NCBI GenBank assembly: GCA_022559845.1
Contig: CM040125.1
Span: forward strand, 285,744,200-285,808,199
From: Amorphophallus konjac
Lineage: Eukaryota > Streptophyta > Magnoliopsida > Alismatales > Araceae
DNA length: 64,000 nucleotides
Direction: 5' to 3'
A program made the position numbers and the translations under genes. Below the pieces are notes generated by a model, which worked only from the letters and a program-made list of their open reading frames with translations, searched no databases and was not told the DNA's origin. Below, in pieces: positions 36,801-48,051 of the stretch (its first letter is position 1; the number at the start of each line of letters is the position of its first letter).

Positions 36801-38940
36801 GTTTAATTATGCATTTAATATTGCATCTTCACCGTGTTTAAATATGTTTACAAACTGTGGCATGTTTTTAGATCCCAATAGAGTTGCTTTCTCTTTCCTT
36901 ATGATGGAACCACTAGTCGTAGCCCAGCAACCTCTAGTGTCGGCCCACCTGGGAGTGGTGGCGGGGTAGTCCCGTTGTATGATTTTTAAGCTAGTTTCCG
37001 TGGGCCCCTGCTTAACAGTAGCGTCCTACTGGAGGGAAAACTAGCTAGAGGCCTAGCTCTAGGCATGAGCCGGTGTGTGCACACGTGGTCAGAGACTTGG
37101 ACTGACACTGACCAGTGTTACTCTGAATAGTTACTCGTTTCTGGTACTATTACGTGTCTCGCTCGTCGTGATCCAGACTTGCGTACATGCTTGAGACACA
37201 GTGTAAGTCGTCAATGGACACATCTGGTTTCACTTTCTGGTGGTCCTTCTCTCTCCTGTCACTTGGAATTATTGAGGTTTATTCTATTGGTAGATTTAGC
37301 TCCTGACGCTTATATTTAAATTAAATTGGCATGTAGATAGCTATTATTAAACTGATCAGATAGTGTTACAGCTTTACTAAACTATTGTTTATTATGTCAA
37401 TGCATGCTTTACTGCTTTCCTTTAGTTAGTTGCGAGGTAAGGATCCGCGTGAACCCTACTGAGTCTCTATTATGAGACTCACCCCTTCCTTTTCAGGTGA
37501 GGCGGAGCAACATGCAGAAGGATTCCCTCGTGCTTTTGGCGAAAAGTCTTAGAGCCAGTAGTGATCTGTCAGTGGTCTGTTAGTGGTCAGTACGTCTTCT
37601 TTCTTCTTTTGGCTGGGGTATGGCCCGTGTAGTTGTTTATTTTGACCATTGTACAGTGTAGGACTTGTGATGTATGGATCTGGACAACTTGTATAAATAT
37701 ACCACTCTGATATATATAAATTGCTTCCGTTTAAAGTTATTACTTTAAAATGTGCATTTCATTGCAATTCGTTATGTATCCTCTCGACAAAACCCTCCAA
37801 CCCTTACGGGACCTCATCAGCCTCTTGGGTGGCTTCCCCGAGTTCTTGGTATCGGTTTACCGGTATCTGGATCTCCGGGTCGTTACATGGGCGCTATTTC
37901 ATTCAGCTTGTTCTGTTCACATAAATAAGGCAACCATTCATATAGGCGCTATTTTTTGAAATCATGGCAGCCTGATGGGCGCTATTTACCCAGTTTTATG
38001 ATGTGTCTCGATTCCAGACTGTTTTAACAAGGAGTCATACTTGTTCAAAGTTCTATCCTTGAAATCCTTCATTGATGAAATCTACCTTATTATCATACAA
38101 TGGTTATTCCTTTGGAATTCTATATTGACTATAACTATAGTAGATGTCTAAAAATACATGACTCAATGCTTGCGCATTTAGGGCCCGATCTGGTCCTGGG
38201 AGGAGCACCCGAAAATATTTGTGTCCATGGGAGCTATTATTGATCACAGTGTGGCATTGCACCGAAGTGCATGACTTGCTAGATTGGCATTCCACGACTT
38301 GTACTTGTACTTGACTTGACATGACTTGTGTGGCCCGGAACATGTGTTTACTTGCTTGATAACATGATAGCCAATTCACTTGACATGACGTGATATGTAT
38401 ACATGCTTGACCATCTTTTACAGTCTACATGAAATCTTGAAATCTTGCTAAGTTCATTCTATTATCTCTTGCTATACTCTTTATCTAGTGTCGTTTCATG
38501 CGTACATGCATAGCTATACTTGCATTCATGCAACATGTAATTTACTTAAAGCAAGCTAGTACTTGAAATATAATTCCTACTGAGCGTTCGCTCACCTAGT
38601 GTTTTTCCTCTATTTTTCATATAACTCCGATGACGAAGCTCATTCGGATGAGGATGGACATGAGTGAAGAGCATAGAGCCGTGTCAACCATCCATGCCGT
38701 TATCCAGTCCTGTCTTTTCTATTTTCTTGAGTCGATCATTGTAATTTTCTTTTATTGAGTCCTAGTTCTCTCATTAAGGTTATGTAATAGAATTGTTATA
38801 ATGGATATTATGAATAAAGGATTTGGTTATCTCTACTTTTGCGCACTCTGTCTACGTGTCGAATACACTTATGCTCTGATTGACATGATTGATATAACTC
38901 GTCACGCATACCGGGTTCCTTCCGCGCTCGAGATGTAACA
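33810..38940 (+). repeat. LTR-like sequence with GCGCC hairpin motifs, interrupted by a solo LTR
   Basis: There is a promoter-like TATAAATA at 34111-34118 followed by a CT-rich leader (34130-34580), then AT-rich sequence. The right end (38570-38940) reads like the end of a gypsy LTR: ACTGAGCGTTCGCTCACC, a polyadenylation-type ATGAATAAAGGATTTGG near 38810, and CGCTCGAGATGTAACA. Repeated GGCGCTAT and AGCGCC motifs run through it on both sides of the inserted solo LTR. The true left end was not found. The frame at 34221-34607 is low-complexity and not accepted as a gene. Confidence 0.55.
35615..37887 (+). repeat. Tekay-type solo LTR with perfect target duplication
   Basis: Starts TGTAAGGCCCGTTC and ends CCGGGTCGTTACA, like the Tekay LTR at 5470-7828 in opposite orientation. 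Perfect 5-bp repeats TGGGC flank it at 35610-35614 and 37888-37892. No internal sequence remains. It carries TGTGTGCACACGTGG at 37074-37088. The GC-rich frames near 35800-36120 are part of the LTR leader. Confidence 0.92.
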
Positions 38941-39797
38941 TAGATGGTCCAGCATCTGCAACTATTGTGTCACTTGATTTGATGGCCTTTGACAGGCAGT
39001 TGACCTCCTTCGATCTTCACCAGCTACCCCAATGAGAAAGATAAATCATGACCACCAGATTCTAAATATCTGCATGTAATCAATCTCTAGCGTTTAGAGA
39101 TCGGGGATAAGTAGTTTGGTTTCCCACATTTCACCCCATGGCCAAATTGGCACTTCACACCGTTTACAGGGTCAATGTTACTCAACATAAGGGTGCATTA
39201 GCCATTTGTGTTTTGTCTGTTTGTTGACATCCTTTTCTTTGAAACAGTTGCAACATGTTCAGGTAGTATTGATTTATCTGCTTTACTAACAAAGCTCTTG
39301 TTATTCCCAAATTTCCTGCCATCAGACAAATTGGGATCAGAATCCTGATCAGTCAAAGATATCTCTGTCGAGCTTGGCTGATCTGAGCAGGCATTCTCTG
39401 CCTCACCTGGACTAGATGGACCATAACCGAAAGTAGTGTCCACAGGTAAACTTATTTATCCTCTCACCCTGTATGGCGGTTCCCCTTGAACAAAACTCAT
39501 ATCCACAACAGTAAATTTCATTAGTTCTGAGTTGCAGATTGATAACCTCGGACGAAGATAAGAATGTTGTTGTTGATCAGATGCCCCATTCTGGTCCATC
39601 TTGCTATTTGCATCCTGACTATATTCATCCTTAATGCCGCTCCCACCTTTTGGACCTTCCACCTCAAGCTCAAGAAGCCTTGGGTCGGAGGCCACTATGT
39701 TCAATACATCACTCACAGAATCAAAGCAGTGCTTGCCCTGTATATATCCAACAAAAAATAATGATTGAAACAGGGGTGAGCCACAACATCGGTACAT
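38941..39797 (-). pseudogene. Exon fragment of a plant gene, possibly a SANT/ELM2 (RERE-like) nuclear protein
   Basis: On the minus strand an acceptor (TATATACAG near 39743) opens an exon reading GKHCFDSVSDVLNIVASDPR, an acidic glycine/serine stretch, SELMKFTVVDMSFVQGEPPY and, after a TAA at 39456-39458 in the same frame, SLPVDTTFGYGPSSPGEAEN to about 39198. A further exon-like piece (EVNCLSKAIKSSDTIVADAG) lies at 38943-39015. From memory the wording resembles plant arginine-glutamate dipeptide-repeat-like nuclear proteins, but I cannot confirm this. The broken frame and the abrupt edge at the LTR (38940) make it a pseudogene. Confidence 0.45.
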
Positions 39798-40085
39798 GGA
39801 TTTGCTGTCAAAAGATTCGAATAGGAAAACCAGATTTTTGGTGACTGTGAAGCAAGACTATCATAACATAATGGTCCATAATAGAAGGGATCTAAATGCT
39901 TCTTGAGAACTGAGAACTGCCATCGATCATCTATAGTTGATTATTGCATTAGCCTTTGTTACTTAGCATTTTATTTGTAAAAACTGTGGACTCGGGGTCA
40001 AATCTGTGAAAACCTTGGGTTGGCTTGGGTTGCTCTGTAACCGTATGACACTGCACGACACTGTAGCCCCACCCATGGCCGCCCC

Positions 40086-40355
40086 TTAACTTCCCTTGCC
40101 CTTCCCCCACTGACTGTCTTCCCCTCTTCTCATCAAGAGAAAATGCCAGAGTGCCTCAACATAAAACCCATTTTGTGCAAAACTAGCAACAATTGAATTC
40201 CATGCAACAACATTCTTGTCGTGCATCTGTTTAAAGACTTCAACTGTCTTACGCACTTTACCTTCTTGAGCATAACCTGAAATCATCGTATTCCATGTAA
40301 CTGCATTATTCTTGGCATTTGCTTGAATAGCTTTGTTGCCTCATCCATTCTCCCA
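40086..40355 (-). pseudogene. Pentatricopeptide repeat protein fragment
   Basis: The minus strand gives NAVTWNTMISGYAQEGKVRK and VVAWNSIVASFAQNGFYVEA, two unmistakable PPR units of a plant organelle RNA-binding protein (P-L-S type wording). A preceding unit (CGRMDEATKLFKQMP) is readable at 40310-40355 in a different frame, so at least one frameshift exists. Only about three of the usual ten or more repeats remain, without a transit peptide or C-terminal domain. Confidence 0.82.
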
Positions 40356-41132
40356 CAATGTTTTGTAAATAAAAAATTATTTTATAGCAAAACATTACAT
40401 TTTGTTGTAATTAATTACTTCTTTATTTTAAGTCACAACAAAGCTCATTGTTAAACCTCCTCAACCACTTGTATCTGCATCTCTCAAGAGAGCTCATTGT
40501 CTTCCCATTATTAAGAAGAGATTAGGGACATGGCAAACAGATTGTTTTCAAGAGCAGGAAGCCTTGAACTAATTCAATGTATTTTATATTGTTACTCTAT
40601 TTATTGGTTGGCATCATTCATCTGCCTTCTTCTTTAGTTGATGAAATTGAGCTTCTGTTATGCATGTTCTACTGGGAATATGGGATGCCTTTGGCCACTC
40701 ACATCCGATACAAGGTGTTGAATTTTGGGCATTCTGTGAGGAAATTTGATTGATTTATTTTTTCTTATGAATTAAGAGAATCATTTGGATTCCCATATCA
40801 TTTATGATGCAGAAAGTCAATACTCTTCCTCATTGTATATTCTTACTCTAATTTATTGTATATATTGTTACCGAACCTTTGCTATTGTGTACTTCGTGAT
40901 TATATCTCATTTGATCGTAACATATTTGAGACATCAAATCTACATCTAACACCATATTTATTCTTAGCTTAACAATCTAGGCCCCATTTTCATCCAGGTG
41001 AAGATTTTCTCTCCCTTTTTTGTTATATCATTATTCATGAAGGTGCATGTCTAGCTGGACATATTTAGAAGGTGTGATTTTATTTTTTGACAATTAATTT
41101 TACATTTAATGTCATTGAATCTTAAATAGGGA
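40356..41132. other. AT-rich spacer, no gene seen
   Basis: No conserved protein wording, no CACTACAAGAAA left terminus and no LTR end are visible. It may be upstream or intronic sequence of the CACTA element. Confidence 0.4.
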
Positions 41133-43349
41133 ATGGATAGAAGCTGTATACAACATAGAAATCAATTTTGCCCCGAATATAAAACAGGGGTAAATAATTT
41201 TATGGCTCATGCACGGTCAAGTGTTGATGGATTTAATAGAATCCGATGTCCCTGTGTCAAATGTATGAATGCATACTTCAAATATTTGAATGAGGTTGAA
41301 GATCACTTGTATATCAATGGGATGTTACGGAGTTATACTTGTTGGGTACATCATGGAGAACAGTTTGATAGAGTTAGAATTCAAAGTGAAAATCATCATG
41401 ACTATGATCAAGGGCCAAGAAATGAGACCAATTATGATGGTGTTCAAAACATTATACATGATGTTCAAGTTGCAGCAACCATCATTGATGATGCGCAAGA
41501 GGCATTTAATAGTGAGACCACATCTAGTAGTCAACCCTTAACTTGTGGGAGTACGAGTGGTGGTGACAAATTTACTAGATTACTAAGTGATGGTCAATCT
41601 GAATTGTATCCAGGGTGTCGGGAGTTCTCAAAGTTATCCTTTCTTATTAATCTCCTTCATGTGAAGACAATCTGTAATTGAAGCAATAAGTCACTTGATC
41701 TGTTGCTTCCATTACTGAAACGAGCACTACCACCTGAGGGGACACGACTTGAAAGCTTTTATGGGGCCAAAAGCATTATGCGTGATTTGGGTTTAGACTA
41801 TGTCAAGATTGATTCATGTAAATGGGATTGCATTCTATTTTGGAAGGAATATAAGAATGAAGAAAAATACCCAAAGTGTGGTGAATCAAGGTACAAATAC
41901 AACCAACGTAAACAAAAGAAAGTACCTTAGAAGGTCTTACGCTATTTTCCATTGAAACCAAGACTCCAGAGGTTATTTGTTTCAAGGCAAGTTGCTGAAT
42001 ACACAAGGTGGCATTCAAATAACCATGTAAGTGGTGAGGAAGTACTAAAACATCTTATAGACTCTGAAGTTTGGCGTGAGTTTGATAGAGAATATGAATG
42101 GTTTGCTCGTGATCCTCAAAATGTACGGTTAGGTCTTGCAAGTGATGGTTTTAATCCATTTGGTAATATGAGCAATTCTTATAGTATGTGGCCAGTGATA
42201 TTGATGCCATATAATTTGTCGCCTTGAAAATGTATGAAGGACCAATTTTCTATGTTGAGTTTACTTATTCCTGGTCCAAAATCGTCTGGTAATGATATTG
42301 ATGTTTACTTAAGGCCATTAATTGATGAATTAAAAGAGTTGTGGGAAAATGGTATTGAGACATATGATGCATTCACAGGTGAAGTATTTATACTTCATGC
42401 TGCAATTTTGTAGACAATAAATGATTTTCCTACTTATGCAAACTTGTGTGGATGGAGTACTAAAGGTAAGTTAGTATGTCCTACTTGTAATAGTGAAACA
42501 TGTTTACAAACACTGAAAAATGGAAGAAAACAATGCTACATGAGCCACTGACATTTTTTACCCATGGATCATCACTGGCGAAAAAGTTACAAGTTTGATG
42601 GTAAACAAGAGCATCGTGGTCCACCCACTGATTTGTTAGGTGATGATATATTGGAACAAATACAAGAACTTCCTGACATGAGTTTTGGGAAAACAACAAG
42701 CACTAGAAAAAGGAAGCGTTCTACAATTGAACTCAATTGGAAGAAAAAGAGCATATTTTTTGAGTTGCCATATTGGAAAAAGTTGAGACTGAGACACAAT
42801 TTGGATGTAATGCATATTGAAAAGAATATATATGAAAGTATTTTTGGCATGCTCATGAATATTGAAGGCAAAACAAAAGATTCTGTGAAGGCTCGACTAG
42901 ATATACAGGAAATGAATATAAGACAAGAGTTGCACTTGAGAAAAGATGGTGATTCAATTGTTATGGATCCAGGATTATATACAATGTCAGAGAAGGAGCA
43001 AAAAAGTTTTTGTTAATGGCTAAAGAATGTTAAATTTCCTGATGGATATGCATCTAACATTTCTCGGTGTGTGAATGTTGAAAATCGTAAGATATCCGGA
43101 ATGAAAAGCCATGATTATCATGTGATGATGCAACGACTACTGCTAGTTGCATTACGTGGTTACTTGAGTAAACATGTGTCCATTCCAATCATTGAGTTGG
43201 GGTTATTCTTTAAAGATTTATGTTCGAAGTCCCTAAAGATTGAAGTGCTTAAATGGCTTGAGGAAGACATTGTGATGATTTTGTGTAAGTTGGAGATGAT
43301 ATTTCCGCCTGCATTTTTTGATATAATGGTCCACCTTGCAATTCACTAA
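41133..43349 (+). pseudogene. TNP2-type CACTA transposase
   Basis: A single frame runs throughout but has stops at 41679, 41928, 42225, 42411, 42549 and 43014. The N-terminus (to about residue 80) is the transposase-associated domain (CPCVKCMN, then HLYINGMLRSYTCWVHHGE). The Transposase_21 core follows: CKWDCILFWKEY, LQRLFVSRQVAEYTRWH, CPTCNSET, and LRHNLDVMHIEKNIYESIFG. It ends at FFDIMVHLAIH (43346) where family members continue, so the C-terminal third is lost exactly where the antisense kinase fragment begins. The family cuts and pastes CACTA DNA in the nucleus; this copy is inactive. Confidence 0.92.
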
Positions 43350-43359
43350 TGAGCGCTGA

Positions 43360-44220
43360 CCTGTAAGTATCTCAAACAGCACGACTCCAAAGTATCTCTA
43401 AATGAATTTGAATGTGAGGTGGCCGAACTCTATGTTGTCTAGCGCTGCATAACCATAGGTTCCCACCACCTAAAACAAGTACCACTATGTGTAAGATGTG
43501 TAAATCCATTCAAATGATTCATTTTGACTAATAGATCGAAAAAGTGTGAGGATACTAAGATGATCTTCACACCAACAACAAAGAAACACATTGACAAAAT
43601 TAAATGCGTTCTCCTGTAACTCTGTGGACTTGCCCAGGTCTAGAATAAACCTAGCCACCCACTTGGTCTTTCCTTATTGACATGTTTAGAATTTTGTTCA
43701 AACTTAGAATAGAATGTTTCTAGTACACGATCTAAACCTAGTACAGGAGATTTGTGTGTAGTTAACTATTGTTACATTATGTCATTTTCCTAGTGTTCTA
43801 GCATGCCCCATTCATCAGATAAAGCCTGTGAGCAGCAATAAATGAAAGAATATGTCTTCAGTTTCTACATGATCCAATACTTCAAGTATTTTGCATAGAA
43901 CAGCAAACCAATTAAGCGATTTTCCCCATTTAATGTTATCAGTAAAGTATGCTTTTCTCCCTAGTTTCTTAATGAATACCTATTGCTTCCTCCTAATAGC
44001 ATTTCTGCCATAAAGAATGCTGGGGTGGAAGACAAGACAGTGGACTAGGAACTATATCATCATTTTATCATAATTCTGGAAGAAGTAACCATTAAGGCTT
44101 ATGCTTCAGATAGATAATTAATATACATACATACCGATGTGGTAACATGAGTGTGCCCATCAGAAGGTCCCTCCCTTGCCAACCCAAAATCAGCTCTAAT
44201 TTTGCTTCATAGGTTGCTAT
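43360..44220 (-). pseudogene. Captured receptor-like cytoplasmic kinase fragment, two exons
   Basis: On the minus strand, exon one (about 44215-44135) reads YEAKIRADFGLAREGPSDGH and THVTTS, the kinase DFG activation-loop start. A donor GTATGT follows at 44134. The intron runs about 665 bp to an acceptor TTTTAG (43470-43471). Exon two reads VVGTYGYAALDNIEFGHLTF, a stop in place of the usual SDVYS serine region, then FGVVLFEILTGQRSL. This is subdomains VII-IX of an RLCK-VII-type kinase. The APE motif has become ALD and one nonsense codon is present. It lies antisense between the two transposase gene parts, implying capture as genomic DNA with its intron. Confidence 0.88.
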
Positions 44221-44580
44221 CTTATTATCTGTTACTCTCGAGATGTTGGGTGAACACCTTTGTTATTTTAATTACAAGTGAAAATGATATGTGCCATTTT
44301 ATTGGCAACAGCAGCACATTTTGACTGTACAATGTAGTTTACTTGGGAAGAAAAGAAAATCAAGAACTTCTGGCTAGACATGCATTTTTTTTCTTTTTCT
44401 TTTTGCATTGAGACCTAGGAGATTGATGAGATGTTTTCTATTCTTTCTTATTTGCTTTTATATCAAGTGTACGTAATTTTTGATTTTACTTCTTCCATGT
44501 AATATTCATGAATTTTGAAATATTTTACACAAACAATTATTTCTTAAACAAAACTTAGTATATCATCTATTTTCTTTCAG

Positions 44581-44895
44581 GAAAAAATAGTCGTGCTAAT
44601 GACTGAAACTGAGGCTATAGAGACCCATCTTGATCATTCTGCAGTTGTCTCACAAGTGTTAGGTACAAGATCTGCATATATAAAAGGCATGGGTGATGGG
44701 GAGCCTCCAATATCATCAACCAAGCACGATAAATGTCTTAATTACTCTTCGTCACAATAATTTGTGGATGCAATTCATGAGCTTGAGGATGCAAAGAACG
44801 AGCTTTCAAAAACAAAGCAAGAACTTACAAACACAAAAGAAGAATTAACAAATGTCAATGATCAATATATATCTCTTTCATCAGAGCTACAATAA
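44581..44895 (+). pseudogene. En/Spm TnpA-like (Transposase_24) C-terminal exon
   Basis: A TTTCTTTCAG acceptor precedes an exon reading SAVVSQVLGTRSAYIKGMGD, characteristic of the C-terminal part of plant Ptta/En/Spm transposases, followed by a charged coiled coil (ELEDAKNELSKTKQELTNTK) and a terminal TAA near 44895. An in-frame TAA near 44758 breaks it. The family's second protein binds the subterminal repeats. Confidence 0.75.
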
Positions 44896-45179
44896 ATACG
44901 AGCATTATTAGTTGGTTTAGGGAGTCGCCTATCAATTTCTCATTCTCCACCATTACCTTCCACCTACTATTTGGTTGATCTTATTTATTATATTTTTTAT
45001 GTCACGTGTCTTTGTATATACTTGAACAACTACATTTGTTATTTATTTATTTCATTATTTTTTACTTTAAAATCAATGTAGTCTTTTGTGAGTTATGATG
45101 ATTAACTAATTCCACTATCTTGAATTGTGTATATTGTATGCATATGTTGTAAAATTGGCATTTTTTGTTTAAAAATATA

Positions 45180-45722
45180 ATTTGATCTTTCAATGACGAC
45201 TCGATGGCTGGGTGGTTGTAATATTTTTTAATAATATAAAATTCTTCATTAATATAAATTATTTACAACAAAAGAGATTGTTATAAATGTGATTAAAATA
45301 TATAATAATTACTCTTAATTTTTAATCTATAAACATTTTAACAACAAAGATATTTATTGCAATAATTTATAATCACAAAATGATTCATTATAAAAGATTC
45401 CATTAACAACAAAAAAATTGTTATTAAAGATTTGGTCAAACATAGAACATGGTTTTTACAACAATTTTTTTTGTTTTTATTATGCATATATAACAATTAT
45501 ATTTTTTTGTTGTTTTATGTTACATATAATGCTAATTTTTTTCGTTGTTATTACTTATTTTATAACAACAAAATAATAATATCGTTGTTAAAACATATAG
45601 TGACGAGGTTTTTATAACAATTTTTAACAACGAAATTATTTGTTGTGAAAAATATTTAACAACAAAATTTTAACCTTTTACAATAATTTTTTTTGTTGTT
45701 AAAAATGTTATTTCTTGTAGTG
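45180..45722. repeat. CACTA subterminal repeats and right terminal inverted repeat
   Basis: At least ten TTAACAACAAA or TTTGTTGTTAA copies on both strands lead to the terminus, whose complement reads CACTACAAGAAATAACATTT. Multiple short subterminal motifs in both orientations are the normal transposase-binding region of CACTA elements. Confidence 0.85.
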
Positions 45723-46269
45723 TTCCAGCTCTACTGGGTAGAGTTAGGGGTGTGCTCAACAGAGAGTTGAGCACGGTTCTTCCCTCTGGGTTGTCAGAGG
45801 AAGGGAGGAGGTTGTTCCTCTGTTGGAAGCTGTGTGATCAGCTTTTGTAAGCGGATTTATCCGTGGTTAGACGTGTGCTAGTAAGCCTCATCTAGATTGG
45901 GTGAGGGGTGGACGTAGATTGTTGGAAGCAATCAAACCACCTAAAAAATCTCGATGCAACATGTTTGATTTCCACTTTATCTACCCCATTCTTATCTGGA
46001 CTAGGTATATTAAAAGGTGTTACACCTTGCGTGAGGAAGTCCTCTAGCTTGTCCTTTGGCTCGTACCAGTCCTAGCACACTGTTTCATTGTGAGTGCACC
46101 TTGAGTGTTTGTGAGTGTGTCTGCTCAATTTTCTTAACTAAACGCATTATACTGTATTCTTGTTTACCTCTATCGAATCCGAGCTTGGTGCGAAGGTTTT
46201 AAGCTAGTTTGTTGTTAAAAAGAGAGCTGATCTATTCACCCCCCCTCTAGATCCGCTTTGCCATTCTCA
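45723..46269 (+). repeat. Sirevirus C LTR, 3' part
   Basis: Starts right after the CACTA terminus and ends near CATTCTCA just before the primer site. It has a TATATTAAAAGG box at about 46006 and CCCCCCCTCTAGATCCGC near the end, matching the wording TCTAGAGGGGGGTGAAT in the LTR at 13263 in the other orientation. The 5' part is missing from this side. Confidence 0.8.
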
Positions 46270-46274
46270 ATAGT

Positions 46275-46286
46275 TGGTATCAGAGC
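46275..46286 (+). other. Primer binding site, Met-tRNA type
   Basis: TGGTATCAGAGC between the LTR end and the gag start, in plus orientation. Confidence 0.9.
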
Positions 46287-46299
46287 TAGGCTTCCCACA

Positions 46300-47818
46300 A
46301 TGTGGTCGAACGACCAGGGAAGAGCTGAAATTGGGAATGGTCGTAGTTTCATAGCTAAGGGTCATTCTATTAATTATCATCCACCATTTTTTGACGGAAT
46401 GAATTATCTTTACTGGAAAAATAGGATGAAAGTGTTTTTGCAGGCACGGAGCCACAAACTTTGGAGAGTGATCAGCCATGGTCCATTTCAACTACCTAAA
46501 GATGAAAACATATGGACCAGAGAATAAGTTCGACTGTCAACGGTCAATTGGAGCGCGATGAACGTGATGCAATGTGCTGTTCATCGAAACCAGTACTCCA
46601 GAATTTCTGCATGCAAGTCATCTAAGCAAATGTGAGACAAGCTAGAATTGATATATGAGGGAACGTTCCAGGTAAGAGTTACAAAGGTAAACATTATGGT
46701 CTCTGAATACGAAATGTTTAAGATGAAGCATAATGAGACCACGAGTGAAATATTCTCTAGATTGTCAGAACTTACTAATAATCTTAGAGCATTAGGCAAA
46801 GATTATTCTGACAGTGATATTGTTAAAAAGATACTCTGGTCCCTTCCCCCAGCGTGGCGCACTAAGGCCACTATCATTGAAGATTCCAGGGATCTGACAA
46901 CCATGTCGGTAGATGATCTGATTGGGTCCTTGATGACATACGAAATTAATTTCAAACCAAATGGAGAGGAGCACAAGAAGAAGCCAATAGCTCTCACAGG
47001 GTGCGAGAGCAATTAAGAAGGTAGCGATGATTCTGAACACCTTTCTAATTTAGATGATCATCAACATGCCATGTTGACCAGCCATTTTTTAGAGTTCCTC
47101 AAATCCAGAGGTAAAATCTTTAGGAAAAAGAGGCCACAACAGAAGGGTAAGTCCTCGAACTTCAAGTCTGATAAGAATAAAATTTCTGATAAGATCACTT
47201 GTTATCATTGTAAGAAAACAGGTCATATGAAAGGAGAGTGCCCTAACTTGCTGAGGAAGAACCCAAAGGCCAAGAAGAAGAAACCTAAAGCCTTGGTATC
47301 TACCTAGAGTGATGAGGAGAAAATTACTGAAGAGGAATCCTCTAAAGAAGAAGAAGAAGGAATATGTCTGATGGCGTAGAGTGAGGAAGAGGTAAGTAAC
47401 TTCTTCGAAAATTTTACTATTGATGATTGGGAGAATGAATATGGTGAACTTTTTACTAAGTTTAATTTTCTGAGTAAGGAATATAGAGCTGTAAAAAGAA
47501 AATTGAATGCTGTTATTGAGGATAAGGAAAACATTCAAAAAGAAAAAGAAAATCTCAAAATAGAATTGGAAGAGCTAAATTCATTTAGAAGGGAAAATGA
47601 AAATATGAGGGAAGAAAATGAAAGGATTGAGAAAATGTTTGATGAGTTTAGATTGAGGGTTCATGAAACTCAAAATGAGAACATGTTGATTTCTGAGAAA
47701 AATAAAGTTATCAATGCAGTTAACTCCGAACTTCAGAAAACTGTGAAAAACTTCAAAAAGATTTGAAAGAGAAACAGGAAAATCTTGAGAAATTTGTTAA
47801 GGAAAATCAAATCTAGAC
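46300..47818 (+). pseudogene. Sirevirus C gag
   Basis: Starts at ATG 46300 (MWSNDQGRAEIGNG). The UBN2 gag domain is clear (FFDGMNYLYWKNRMKVFL), followed by LGKDYSDSDIVKKILWSLP, a CCHC knuckle (CYHCKKTGHMKGEC, near 47200-47240), an acidic segment and a long glutamate/lysine coiled coil (47480-47760). The frame is constant but has stops at 46525, 46630, 47014, 47305, 47377 and 47764. Architecture equals that of Sirevirus A gag. Homology stops near 47818; no pol follows. Confidence 0.9.
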
Positions 47819-48051
47819 ACATCTTGGTGGCGAGCTGATCCATAACTAACAAATGATATCCCCTGCTTATGCTGGGGGTCCGAGATTGGGGTGCCCTTTT
47901 AGGTAGCATTCGTTCACCTACAGCCGACTACGCTCGGTCGCTTTCCGGGCTTTTCTCGAGCAGTGGGGGTGCCATCAGTTGGGCGTCCGAGCCAGAGCTG
48001 GGTGGGCGATGTTGGCCTGAATATTTTGGGTCTTCTGTTGAGTGGGCCCTA
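47819..48051. other. GC-rich junction sequence, no gene recognised
   Basis: An open frame crosses it into the kinase, but its translation resembles no kinase N-terminus. The wording resembles the GC-rich LTR debris at 50400-50980. It is probably a transposon scrap fused to the kinase exon. Confidence 0.45.

Larger units (their letters stand above)
41133..45722 (+). mobile_element. CACTA (En/Spm) transposon, right end intact, left end not found
   Basis: It contains a TNP2-type transposase pseudogene, an antisense captured kinase fragment, a second-gene exon (TnpA-like region), a subterminal repeat zone, and the right terminus TTTCTTGTAGTG (CACTACAAGAAA on the other strand) at 45711-45722. It inserted into a Sirevirus LTR, whose tail resumes at 45723. 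No matching CACTA left terminus is visible upstream, so the left limit given here is only the transposase start. Confidence 0.85.

Noticed and set aside
43071..43349. Treating the transposase segments as separate genes
   Set aside because: All segments from 41133 to 43349 share one frame and follow the order of a single TNP2 protein split by stops.
47869..48051. Open frame extending the kinase upstream as its N-terminus
   Set aside because: The translation lacks the glycine loop, catalytic lysine and any AGC wording; it resembles LTR debris.
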